DNA from: Ooceraea biroi
Taxonomy: Eukaryota > Arthropoda > Insecta > Hymenoptera > Formicidae
NCBI RefSeq assembly: GCF_003672135.1
Contig: NC_039507.1
Location: forward strand, 10,602,290 to 10,666,289
Reading direction: 5' to 3'
DNA: 64,000 nucleotides
Shown here one piece after another: positions 12,901 to 24,469 of the stretch. Position numbers and translations under genes: made by a program. The notes under the pieces were generated by a model. The model did not search any database, was not told the origin of the DNA, and saw nothing but the letters and a program-made list of their open reading frames with translations. Position 1 is the stretch's first letter, and the number at the start of each line of letters is the position of its first letter.

Positions 12901-14989
12901 AATTTACGTTACGAATTCTGCTTACGAAGAACAAATTGTGAAATTAAAAAAATTAATTCTTTCGTACTCCACGCCAATAGTTTACGATCGCTCTAGTTTG
13001 ATACTACGTTTTCCGTAGCTACCGCCAACGCACATGGACCATAGAAAAACGAAACATTTCATTTTACCTCCCTCTTTAATTTTACCTTACGCGCATTGTG
13101 TGCGCGGTACATTGTTGCATAAAAAAATGGAATGGACCGCGCAAATGGAATATTCGTGTTGTTAAATCCCGGCGTGCAGGCCGTTGGGTTTTCATCCGGA
13201 CGCAATGAAACCTGAATACGTCCCTGCGCACTCACATATCGATTCCCTCCGTTCTTTTCACCATTTTGAAATCGGTCGTTTCTCGTTATCGGCAGTTCCG
13301 AGAGCGGTTTATATTCGCGTGTAACCGCGCGAATCCGACGAAAGCGCCCGGTCTTTCGCGGGGATATTTCTTTCTTCCGTTTCTTTTCTGTTCCGCTTTC
13401 CGCACGCTTTTCGACTTATTACGATTTATTACGGTCTACGTCACGAGTTACGCGTAATCTCGGAGTATCTTCCTGGAATTCTTTCAATAAATCTTTCTGG
13501 ACTTGGTCGAATCTGGCTAAATCTTACCGAACCTTGTCGACGGGGTTTGACGTTAAGCGAGGTCCAGTGAGGTCCGATGTGATCTGGCAAAGTCCGGTAA
13601 AGTCTGGCGAAGTCCTGAAATATTTGACAAAGCCAAATTACATCCTACAAGCTCAGGCGAAGGTTGGAAAAAGTCATTTGACGTTTTACGATGCCGTTGC
13701 ATATACACTTTTACGTATATATCTACGCTTAGTAAGATTTATGACGAGCGCGCTTTATCACTCACTAAATTTGACCGCGGAATAGTTTTTTTAGCACAAT
13801 TTCATAAATCAAAGCTTTCTGTGATACCATCTAGCAATCTATCTGTCACCGGATGAACCGTGTATGTAGCTATGGCACACCTAAATATTTACTCTATAAA
13901 ATTATTCCTTATCGCGTAGATTTTTGCGATCAAAAGACTGTAAAAATCAATATTTTTATAAATGTTGATGTATGCTTGATTTCTTAAATACAATATAATA
14001 TTACAAATTTACATGTCATTATTGCTTATTATATCACAAGAAATGATAATGGAAAAGTTATTAATCGGAACTCAATTTTATACAATCTATTCTTCTGATA
14101 GCGATCGCGATCATGCATTTTTGTATTTACGCGAAAACTACAGAAGCTGCATTTAAATTGATGTGACATTTTTAATTGCGATAATGAAACTTGGGTAAGA
14201 ATCACGATAAACGATAGCGAAATCCGATGAGGCAAACTGTGCCACAAACTCAATCTAGTTTAAAATGCAAACACTTAAATTAAATACGCCGATGATTGGC
14301 TCTACCATAAAGCGCATTTTATCTGGCGCTTCTGCGAGGCAACTCTCAAAGCCTATTTCGAGCGGCTGCTCGAGGGTTTGTTTGAATCAGCCCGGTCTGC
14401 TTCTCGTCAATTCTAGAAGGAATTCCCGCATCCGAGACTCGCGAGAATGCAATCTTCGTCACGGAGCTTTCATTTCCCAGGACCGATCCTGACGCTTCTG
14501 CGGATTCCGCGATTGTTTGTTTCCATTCCCGGCGAGGAAATCAGAATTTATTGAAGCGTTCAGATTTTTCGTGAAACGACTCGGAAGAATGGAAAACAGA
14601 CAGCGAGAGAGATACGAGCTTGAAGGAGAGCCTGAAGAAGGCCAGATAGCATATGTAGAGTTCTGCGAAGGCTCACTTAGCCTCATGACTCCTTGATCAT
14701 CGTTAATTATAGTGGATCAGATTTTTCATTAAACATCTCGAGTTGTCGTGCCGCTCTCTAAAGCACGATACACAAATAATCATGTGTTAATCCAAAAGAT
14801 TGCTAGAAGAAACGTACGTCGAAATAATTTTTGGTTGTTCGAAATTGCATTATCTGGTGGTAGTTTGGCTTCTTTTACAGGCGAATATCACGATTAACTC
14901 TCGCGTAATTTGTTTTATTAACAACGTCGACCGATCGTTCGACCGATAAAGTACCCCAATCTGTATGCACATAATTCGTCATGTTGCAG

Positions 14990-17900
14990 GTCGGAACGAG
15001 CTGATCGCCCGTTATATCAAATTGAGGACCGGTAAGACGAGAACGCGAAAGCAAGTCTCGTCGCATATACAAGTTCTCGCGAGAAGAAAACTTCGGGAGA
15101 TACAGGCAAAACTCAAAGTGGTAAGTATGTTCTATTTAAGCTATTCAGCCATTCTGTGTTCTCTCCCTTTTTCTCTCTCTCAACATTTTTTGATGTCGCG
15201 TCGAGTCTACCTGCCTGCATCACGATCAAATCTCTTGCCTTTCTCTTGAAAGGAATAATTATGGTCTTTTTCTCCCTTCTTTTTTTATCGATAAATCATT
15301 CGATTTTCGTTATCTTGCAAATGCAATGTGCCGTGACTAAATAAATCGTAACGAAATAAATCGCGTGCGGCAACGATGGTTCAGCCGTGACGCGTTGTTA
15401 TCATAATGAAATGCGAAACAAACGCGGTTTTGCGATTATTTATTTAACGGTATTACGATATATAATTGATGACATGTTGCGTCGTTTGATAATATGCTGA
15501 ATAAAATATCGTACGTTACGCGTAAACGCGATACTCGGGCACGTCGAATTGATATTTGAATCTGCCGACAGATTTTTATTTCCCTCTGAAGCATAGCTGA
15601 TACACTGGAACCTCGATTATTTGAATTTATCAAGCGATACGATGCTCGAATAATCAAACAGTTACATTTTAAATGTTTATTACACGACATTTCAATAATA
15701 AAATAAAACGAAAAACTCCGCTAAAAGATAACGATCGACAGGTCATTAATACGTCCACTTTCGAAATCGGATATTTTCACGAAAATTTCAAAAATGGAAC
15801 AAACATATGATAAAAAAAGAATATAAAGAGGGAAATGTCCCATTTTCTTGTGAAATCGCAAGAAATTGTGACTTCTGACCGTGAGGACAAGCGGGCGTGC
15901 TGCTCTCAAGAGTTCTGCGTGCAAAATATTTGTACCGTTGCATACGCGCGATCTTTTATCAACAATCGAACATTCGGCCGCTGGGATAAATCGAGGTTCC
16001 GATGTAATTCACGTTTCGCCGAATCCTACTATCGTGCACGGTAGTAACGCAGTAATATTAAATCGCGGTAGGCGATGTGCGAGCATTAGCGGGCGATGGC
16101 CGTTGCAGAATCATTTTCGACGAGTGGGAGGGACACGCATATCGAGAGGAGAGCATTGCCACGGGATAAATCACGCGTAAAAATGAACCCAGCCCGTTTA
16201 ATCAACAGCTGAATTATTAAAGCGATTCGCGAACAATTGCGCGCCGGTTAATAAATCAAAGCACGGCGGTGCGATCGGTTGTGCCTCCATTTCGCCGATG
16301 GGCGGTGAAATAGCGGGAAACAGAAGGTACGAAAGAGAAGAGAGAGAGAGAGATGAAGAGAGAGGAGGGAAATAAAGAGTATTGTTTATACAGGATCGGC
16401 CAATATTCGGAATAGAAAAGAGTGGAAAAACAAGCCAAGCGTGTAAATTAACCGTGCGCTTGCATGCAGCACTCCGGTAAAACTCTCATTCGAAAGAAAA
16501 AAAAAACTTTCATTTAATCGGTGACGATAAACCGAGATTTTTTTCGGACATTCCGCGAAATTTAGAGACGCGACTGCCAAATAATTGAATCGTTAAATGC
16601 AATTTATCAGTAACGTTTATCGAACTCCGACTGATTGTTAGATTTAATTAGTTAATCGTTACGTAAACATATTATATTTGCTTCTTCGTTATTGACGTAA
16701 TTAGCAGAATTCACTGAAACGTTCAGCGATTTACGCAAAACTCGCGTAATGTAATCGAAATTGTTTTTTAAAACTTTTAAGACAAACGAAGGAAGATCGA
16801 GACAATACTTTTTTTCCGATCTCATGTTCATTTGTTATTTAATTTCAAGTGGACTTTAATGGGGATTTCATAAGTGATTATACCATTGTAACAATCATCC
16901 AACATCTTTATAATTCGTATTCTTCTAGGAAAGATTGTCGGATTTAAATAACAAATGCTTGAACGTTTTATATACAGTTTTGCTCGAGTATATGTATCCA
17001 ACACTTTGTTTTGTTCGCCCGTTATCATATTTTTATATCTCATTGTGCGCCTCGACTCTTGGATCCCTCGGAGAGTTCAGAAAAACGCCGGCGTTCCTCG
17101 AGCAATTTTAATTACGTTCGCTCGCGCGCGCGTGACGCTCGCGTAATAAGATGTCGTCTGTTTCCGCAGCCGCGGTTCCACCCCACAGTGCCATTTATGA
17201 AATACTTGCGTTTCCGTTTTTAAGCACGGTCAGCCGCAGCTGCAGGGACTGCAACTGCAGTGGCCACATACCGCGGACATTATTCAGGAAAGTAACGGGC
17301 GTGGGTGGTAGGCTCCACGGTCCACCGTGACGTAATTTTCTGGTTTCCGCGTTTCGGGAAGGGTGAGCGTCGCGCCGTATCCTTGCTTGTTGCTCGACGC
17401 GGGTAGGTTCGCTTAACCCCTGGCCGCGCGATTTATTCGACCAGCGAGAGAAAGAATTTCACGAGCGGCATTCGTGTCTCGCGACACTACCGCCTTGTGT
17501 GAATTTAGTTGGTTGGTATCCGTATCTCTCGTGTACTGTAACGAGACACATTGATTTAAACGAAATATTGTGCATTTTGGTAAAAAAGATAATTAAATCT
17601 GATTCGATAAGTATTAAAGATAAAGGATCCAGATAAGCTCTCTCATAAAATCTGATTTCAATCAGTTTTAATAACGGATTTGATTTAATATGACAGAATG
17701 ATAGTTCCCGTACTTTAATCCCCTTTTTCCTGCGTAATTCATTATTTTTCCTGACGGTAACGATACGCGTATCGCGTTTTCCCCGCGGATTTGATTTAAC
17801 TTGTATGTTGATGAATTTTGCGCACACCGCTCATCAAACACGAGGTTACATCGACTATCACGGTCTATCGAGATCGCCCCGTCGTTTTATCTATTTTGGA

Positions 17901-20900
17901 AATAATTGCACCGGGCATTACGGCGTAATTAATTGTTGCGGTGTAAACGTACTCCCGATAACGGGGCAGTAGGCGGCGGGGGTTGTAGCGCGGCAGCGGG
18001 GAATCGCGGGAGGTGCCCAAAAACGGGCGAGCGGCGTTTCAGAATGTCGATAAACATGTCCAACCCGTTACCCGCCCAATCCTCTGCATTCCTGGCGTGT
18101 ATTTGAGAGATGAAGGGCGAGCGAGCGAGCGCGAGAGAGAGAGAGAGAGAGAGAGAGGAATGATGAGGAAGAAGAGGATAGAAGGGAGAGGAAAAGGGAG
18201 AAACAGAGAGCAGCGGTAGCATGGGATGGAGGGTGGAAATTAAAAAAAGCGACACGGACTGCACCCTCTCAATTAACCGAATTGATTTTCCGCTGCAAAT
18301 TCAGCGCGCGCCCCGCACAACGTGAACAACGGCCCGCGCGCAGCGAAATGGACTTTTCGCGGGTAATCGATGTCGTCCGACATTCATAAAAAATTGCATT
18401 CTATCCAGCAAAATTCGCACACGCGGCCGGAAACCGTTTCGCCAATCGAATCGACCTTACCGCGCCCGGTTAATCCACCGATGCGTTCTGATTCTGATTC
18501 CTGCGTCGACGTATGAGAAATATTTTATTTCATAAAAAGAGGAAAAAAAAGAAAAAAAGAAGAGAGACATCGAATTTCTCCATCGAAAGAACATCCGTTT
18601 GCCTTAACGAACCGGCAACTTGTCAGCGAAAGTGTAGGGCGGTCCTAGCAACGTGCACCACGTATTCACTAATTGCAAAGCGCGTTATCGCACTTGCTTC
18701 CGTTAATTGCCTTCGTCGTGAGACGAGTCTGGTTACATCGGTTTACGCGCTAGAAACACTTGCGAAAAAAGGTGATCGTGTGCGCTTTTTAATAAGGTCT
18801 CGCGTACGTTCCGATATCGACTGTCACTTACCCGGTGCAACGTCGTGTTATCAGCATTGTATCTTCCGATTGCGTTAATTAAACAACGTCTTATAATTAT
18901 TCCATAATTGGTTTGGGGCACTAAGTGCTGACAATTGGCACGATGGTAAGGATCACGTGCTAATTAAACTCAATGAGATTTAGCGTCCGATCTGTCCCTT
19001 TTCACCGTCAGTAATTGCTCTCGCTCCTCGTCAATTCATTTTCGCAGCGTGCTCTTACTTGGACATATTTATGTTAAACTGTGAATCTTGTGATGTCAGT
19101 TTCTAAACTGAAGATATAGAATATCTACCGGTAAATATCCCAACTTTGAAATGTCACAAAATTCAAATCGAAATTGAATTAAATTTCTTTCGAAGCGAGA
19201 TTTGCACGGAATCATCATTCGCGCTCATGCGAAATCAAATTTTATTATTCACTTGCAAGCCTAAGGTTCAATTTGCCACGGATTTTCAATTCCTTCTAGT
19301 CGGACAGTGTTTCCACATTAGAGATGCGCTGTCGACGATGCGTGCACGCCAACGATTTCGTTAAGCAAAATTCACCTGCAAATTGATCGAAAAATCTATA
19401 GGTAATAGGAACGTCGGCAGCTCTCCGGGATACACCTCGCGTATATTTCGACGCAAACATGCGAGGGACGTAAACAACGTCAGCGGGGGGAGAGAGGTAC
19501 AAAATGTAACTCGTGATTTTCGGTCGCGCCGTCGACTAAATTCTTTATTGCTCGCATCGTTATGCGGCGGACGGCGCTTCATTCCGGTCGACCGGCACTC
19601 GTAGTGACTCCTCCATTACGAATTTATGAACGAAATTGAAAATCCCCGTGCTCGAGGGGACGCGATGAGAGAACGAGAGAGAGAGAGAGGGACGATGAGG
19701 CGCACGGGGATGAATCGGTGCGGGGATGATGGTGGTGTGGCGGGCACGGCAATTTTCCGAACGTCACGGCAACGAACCACCTCTCGTTCGCCTCGTCAGC
19801 GATTTTCGGTTGGGCGCTGATTAAAACGACGGCTTTCCGATAAAAGCGCGCCGAATTCCCGCGAATTTCTGTTGCAACCGGACCCGCCACCGCCGCCACT
19901 GCCGCTGCCGTTGTTTCTGCAATCAACTGCATTGCGCGATCGCGATCAATTTCATCGCGTGCGGTGCGGCATGCGATGGATGAGAACGACGAAAAAAAAA
20001 ACATAAAAAAAAGAACTGAAAAAGTGAAAAAAGGAACGTTGGTAATCGCGCGTCCGGGAGCGACAAATTGATTCACATCATTGAGAATGTTACGAATTTA
20101 TCCGCCGACTGTTGATTGATATCGCGAGTTCCGGATGTCGTGAATTCCTCGCTTTTTTTCCGATTCACACACATCGTGCTTGTCCTTTCACGAAGTGGAC
20201 GAGCGCAGTTAAAAAAGAACAGCGCATCGATAGTCATCGAAAACGCTGTTAAACGCTGGTAAACCTAGGTATGAATTCATTCCTATATTTTATCCGATTC
20301 TTTGCATTGAATCTTAATTACTCATTATTTTATTACGTGTTCAGCAAGTTATTTTATAAGAAATGTAGCTCACAGACACACATCTTTACTGATTCGAGAT
20401 TGGCTTGTCTCTAATTGACTTATTAAGGCACCGGAATAGTTCTCGTTTATAAATAGCTTGAAAATAACTTTTTAAAACATTTTCATAAACTGTACTTTCG
20501 CCGTGTTTTAATGTATACATTCGCAATTGACAACAAAACTATTTCCACATGAAGAAATTGCCTCGGTTATCGTTGAAACAATTTCGATAGAGAAATCAAT
20601 CTTAAACATTCATTAAAATAAAATTCATTTTCGGGAATTTCCGGTGCAAAAGCTTAAAGTTGAGAAGCAGGATCAGAATCTCGGTGAGAATGACGTTTTA
20701 TGAGACACAATATAATAGGTCTGAAAATTTGTTAGGATCATGCCGCCAAGGAGAAGGCGCTCCAGACTATGTCGAGCATGTCGAGCGCCCAGATAGTATC
20801 AGCTGGAAGTGCGATACACAACAAGATGCCCCCCGCCCTCGTGGGGCCCCTTGCCCTTCATGCTTCCCCCCCGGTCTCCTATCCCGGAGCGGTAAGTCCT

Positions 20901-23900
20901 GATTTCGGAGGAGGTACCCCTGAAAGCATTTTTTTTATCGGCCTTTTTCTTCTAAATAGCCACGAGCTTTGGGGTGAGACGACGAGACGCCGCGAAGATG
21001 CGGATTAATTGAATTAGTCGTGTATATATTGATATGAGAGCAACTTTGGTCTCTTACGATGCTATAATTATAGCTGTATGAACTTTTCAATCAAATTTTC
21101 ATCTTGACCGATTTTCACACATCGAGAAGATGAGAATTAGATCATGTTATGTATTCGATATTATCATCAAAATCAATTTGATGCGAATATCCGTTTATGG
21201 AGCACAAAGCACACTATTGCAATTTTGGAATATTTAATTTTTAGAAAAAATAAAACTTTTTGTGGATAAAATAGAACCAGATTTAGCGGTGAAAAATCTA
21301 ATGCAGGGGAATGACAGATACCGTCTGTTCAGGCAGAAACACTCGCGAAGAGAGAAAAATGAAAGAGTAATTCGCTTTATGATATTAGTAACTAATAAAT
21401 TATTCATTTTTTAAACATAGAAGTATACAGTGTTCTCGTTTATATGATACGACCTATTTACCATGTCAAATGCGATTAAAACCGCGAGCCTCGCAGCAAA
21501 GGCATAGAGTCTCGTCGTCTTTGATGAAGATGCAAATTTTATTTTTGTTATTATATACTGCCGGTTTGGCCTTTTCTTTTCACGTTCGTAACTGTTCCTA
21601 ACCGCTTCGCCCGATAACCGCTAATCCGCCTGTCAAAGGTAATCGCTACCGTGTGGTTTGACGACTGACCCAAAAAATTTTTGTAACTCGCGAGAGTTTG
21701 ACATAACACTATATAATTAAAACGTCATACTAGAAAGATTATAGCCGAATAACTTAACAATTTTGCACTTACAAGCAAAACGTGCGTTCACATTTAATAA
21801 ACTGTTTCATCTCGAAAAAAGATATTCAGCATCGGTGTATATATACATATATGTATATCTAGCCGTTGGAGCGCGTGAACTTGACGCAAAATACTACCGT
21901 CTTTCTTGATATATATCAAATAAAATTGTATGTTATAAAATTTTTTATTAAATAAATCAGAATGCATGTGATACTTGTACAATACATGTGTAGAAATGCG
22001 GATATTATCTCTTTTGAACTTCGAAATTTTTTTTCTAATTTCAATTAAATGGATTTAATTGAAGAGAATAATATTAAAATGAAAAAAAATAATACTAATA
22101 TCGATATAATGTTGGCGGTAAATAGCTTTCTCCTTGTTTTCTTAATGTTAGATTATATTTTCGCTTTTTCGTTATCGTGTTTTGTTTTTTCATGCTGTTT
22201 TGCCGCATCCGATTAAGATTAGAGCAATAGTGAAAGAAACAACGGAAGGAAGATGTTTTAATTGTTGAAATTGTTTTCTCTTCATCACGCGAAGCTTTAA
22301 AGACTAACACCTTCCCTCACAAAAGTGAAATCCCCCTGCTCTCTGCTGCTACGTCGTCCCTGGGGAGCCCTTGTTGTGTATTGTTGAATTTGTCCATCGG
22401 CTCTATTTTGTAAAAATGTGTCACTATGGATATATTACACGTACATACAACACATACAAGGGTTTACACACGTATACATACTTTGAACGTTTTTGTATAA
22501 CGAAAAGCGTTCTTGTGGCTATGTCAAACTATCTTACTCTTTATCTAACAATACGGGTTTACTAGTCTTTCGTTGTCGTTGCTATTGTTATTATTGTTAC
22601 CGTTGTTGTTCTCTCTCACTTGTGTTCGTTCGTTTCTACTTCTCGTTTTTCGCCCGAAGGCTCGATGGCTTACGGAAGACAGAGAAATCTTTTCCTTGAT
22701 TCGCAAACATTTGTTTTCTTTTCTTTTTTTTTATTTTTTTTTAACGATACAGCTGAAGAGAATATAATGCCGCCGACTGTTCAGCAGAAGATCGAAAATG
22801 TAGGTTTGCTTTTTCTTTCAATGTACATTGTACTATACGACGTTAGAAACGAGAGATCTGACTTTTGCATATTTTACACGTTTATCGCGCATCGTAAGTA
22901 GGCGAAAGCTAAAAACGCTAATTTATTCCGATGTGTATAAAATGCGCAATATATCGATGTATTGCACAAAGAAAAAAAACACTCTATTCAGTCGCTCGTT
23001 TCTGACATTTTAATTCGATCCGGCTATAACGAGAAATCAAGGAGAAATTGATAAATGAATAAATTGTAAATCGTGATATATTTTCAGCAATTTTGGCAGC
23101 CAGGCCTGCAACCGGGAACGTCCCAAGATGTGAAACCGTTCCCTCAGCCTGCCTACACTGGGAAACCGGCGACAGCGGTCTCGAGCGGGGACATAGTCCA
23201 GGCGCAGCCTCCGCCACCATGGGAAGGACGCGCCATCGCGACCCACAAGCTCAGGCTCGTCGAGTTCTCGGCCTACATGGAGCAGCAAAGAGATCAGGAC
23301 AATGTAAGTAACGCCGAGATGAGATGTATATAATAATTTATTAATTAAGATATTAATTAATTCTGGAGGATGATTAAGATTAATTTTTGACAAAGTATGC
23401 AAAATAGTTGTGCATGAAACAACACAAGTCTGAACTAATGTGAAACATGGACATAAAATCTGACATTAATTTCTCTTTGTTTCAGTACCAAAAACACTTG
23501 TTCGTCCATATAGGAGGTTCCGCAACTTATGCGGACCCTCTACTGGAAGCGGTCGACGTCAGGCAGATATACGACAAATTCCCGGAAAAGAAGGGCGGTC
23601 TCAAAGAATTGTACGACAAGGGACCGCAAGCAGCTTTCTTCCTTGTTAAGTTCTGGGCTGATCTCAATACCAACATCCAAGATGAAGCTGGAGCTTTCTA
23701 CGGCGTCACGAGCCAGTGAGCAATACCTTTCTCGATTACGTAACATTTAACGTGACACCACGCATTGTACATTGCATTTTTGTCACGCGACAGGTATGAG
23801 AGCAACGAGAACATGACGATAACGTGTTCGACGAAAGTGTGCTCCTTCGGAAAGCAAGTGGTGGAGAAGGTGGAGACGGAGTACGCCAGGTTCGAAAATG

Positions 23901-24336
23901 GCAGGTTCGTTTACCGCATCAGCCGTTCGCCCATGTGCGAGTACATGATCAATTTCATCCACAAACTGAAGCACCTGCCAGAGAAGTACATGATGAACAG
24001 CGTTCTCGAGAACTTCACCATCCTCCAGGTATGTTAACGATACTAATCTATACTAATCGATATCGATACAACTCCGTATAAATATACGCGGAGGATTAAT
24101 GAATCCTCAAACAGATATTTTAGTAATCCTTCCAGAGAACCAAATAACTCTTACGTAGAACGCAGAATAAAGAGTGTCTTAAAACGAATGTTGCTGACTC
24201 GATTTGTTCTTCTTGTCCTCAGGTTGTCACGAACAGGGATACGCAGGAGACATTATTGTGCACGGCATATGTGTTCGAGGTATCGACATCCGAACACGGT
24301 GCTCAGCATCACATATACAGATTGGTCCAAGACTAG
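14990..24336 (+). CDS. sd: Scalloped/TEAD transcription factor (TEA domain, 3' part of gene)
   Basis: DNA-binding partner of Yorkie/YAP and Vestigial in the Hippo pathway; acts in the nucleus. Coding exons are 14990-15120, 20736-20891, 23088-23303, 23486-23715, 23794-24028 and 24223-24336. Phases close and give 359 codons plus TAG. The first exon starts two bases into a Gly codon and encodes the second half of the TEA domain, including RTGKTRTRKQVSSHIQVLAR. Exon 2 is a linker cassette beginning DHAAKEK. Exon 3 contains FWQPGLQPGTSQDVKPF. Exons 3-6 form the YAP-binding domain. It includes SPMCEYM, whose Cys aligns with the palmitoylated Cys359 of human TEAD1, then KYMMNSVLENFTIL and a C-terminal HHIYRLVQD. 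The start codon and N-terminal half of the TEA domain are absent from the window, so the model is 5' partial. Every intron is GT-AG. The family call is certain. Confidence 0.95.
15121..20735 (+). other. sd: Intron of scalloped (5.6 kb)
   Basis: Begins with a strong gtaagt donor and ends at a ttag acceptor before the DHAAKEK exon. No coding exon was recognised inside. It contains GA-rich low-complexity patches (for example 16340-16370, 18131-18157 and 19672-19690). The long open frame on the minus strand at 19624-20076 is Ala/Val- and Ser-rich low complexity and is not supported as a gene. Confidence 0.75.
18131..18157. repeat. (GA)n microsatellite
   Basis: GA run of about 13 units inside a scalloped intron. 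Confidence 0.85.
20892..23087 (+). other. sd: Intron of scalloped (2.2 kb), with a candidate microexon
   Basis: GT-AG intron, phase 0 on both sides. It holds a candidate 39-nt alternative exon at 22761-22799, annotated separately. Otherwise it is AT-rich with no coding signal. Confidence 0.75.
22761..22799 (+). other. sd: Candidate in-frame alternative microexon of scalloped
   Basis: A long pyrimidine tract (about 22710-22745) precedes AG dinucleotides at 22751-22752 and 22759-22760, and a gtaggt donor follows at 22800. Using the second AG gives exactly 39 nt in phase 0, encoding NIMPPTVQQKIEN without a stop. This would insert between the PGA of the cassette exon and QFWQPG of the next exon. 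Using the first AG gives 47 nt and an in-frame stop. The weak point is that the in-frame acceptor (gaagag) has no pyrimidine directly before it. I have no transcript evidence. Confidence 0.35.
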
Positions 24337-24445
24337 CCTGCTTGAACCTGCTCGCCATGCAACCATCCACCCCCATCAGTGCCTACCATCTCAAAAATCA
24401 TCCGTACACGTATTACACATATACATGGGATTACATTACAAAGCA

Positions 24446-24469
24446 AACACACACACACACACACACACA
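24446..24469. repeat. (CA)n microsatellite in presumed scalloped 3'UTR
   Basis: CA run of about 12 units, 110 nt after the scalloped stop. Confidence 0.85.

Larger units (their letters stand above)
1..14989. other. Non-coding region upstream of the first scalloped exon seen
   Basis: About 15 kb with no exon I can support on either strand. The open frames here are low-complexity or GC-driven and lack recognisable domains. It holds several microsatellites, listed separately, and CpG-containing stretches near 250-720, 1500-2150 and 10500-11100. The first recognisable exon downstream begins inside the TEA domain, so this region is inferred to be a long scalloped intron and/or 5' flank. I looked for codons of the first half of the TEA domain (W-S-P-D-I-E and Y-P-P-C-G-R-R signatures) and did not find them, so that exon probably lies before base 1. 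I cannot exclude non-coding RNAs or enhancers. Confidence 0.6.

Noticed and set aside
19624..20076. 150-residue minus-strand frame
   Set aside because: Ala/Val/Ser low complexity inside a scalloped intron, with no family resemblance.
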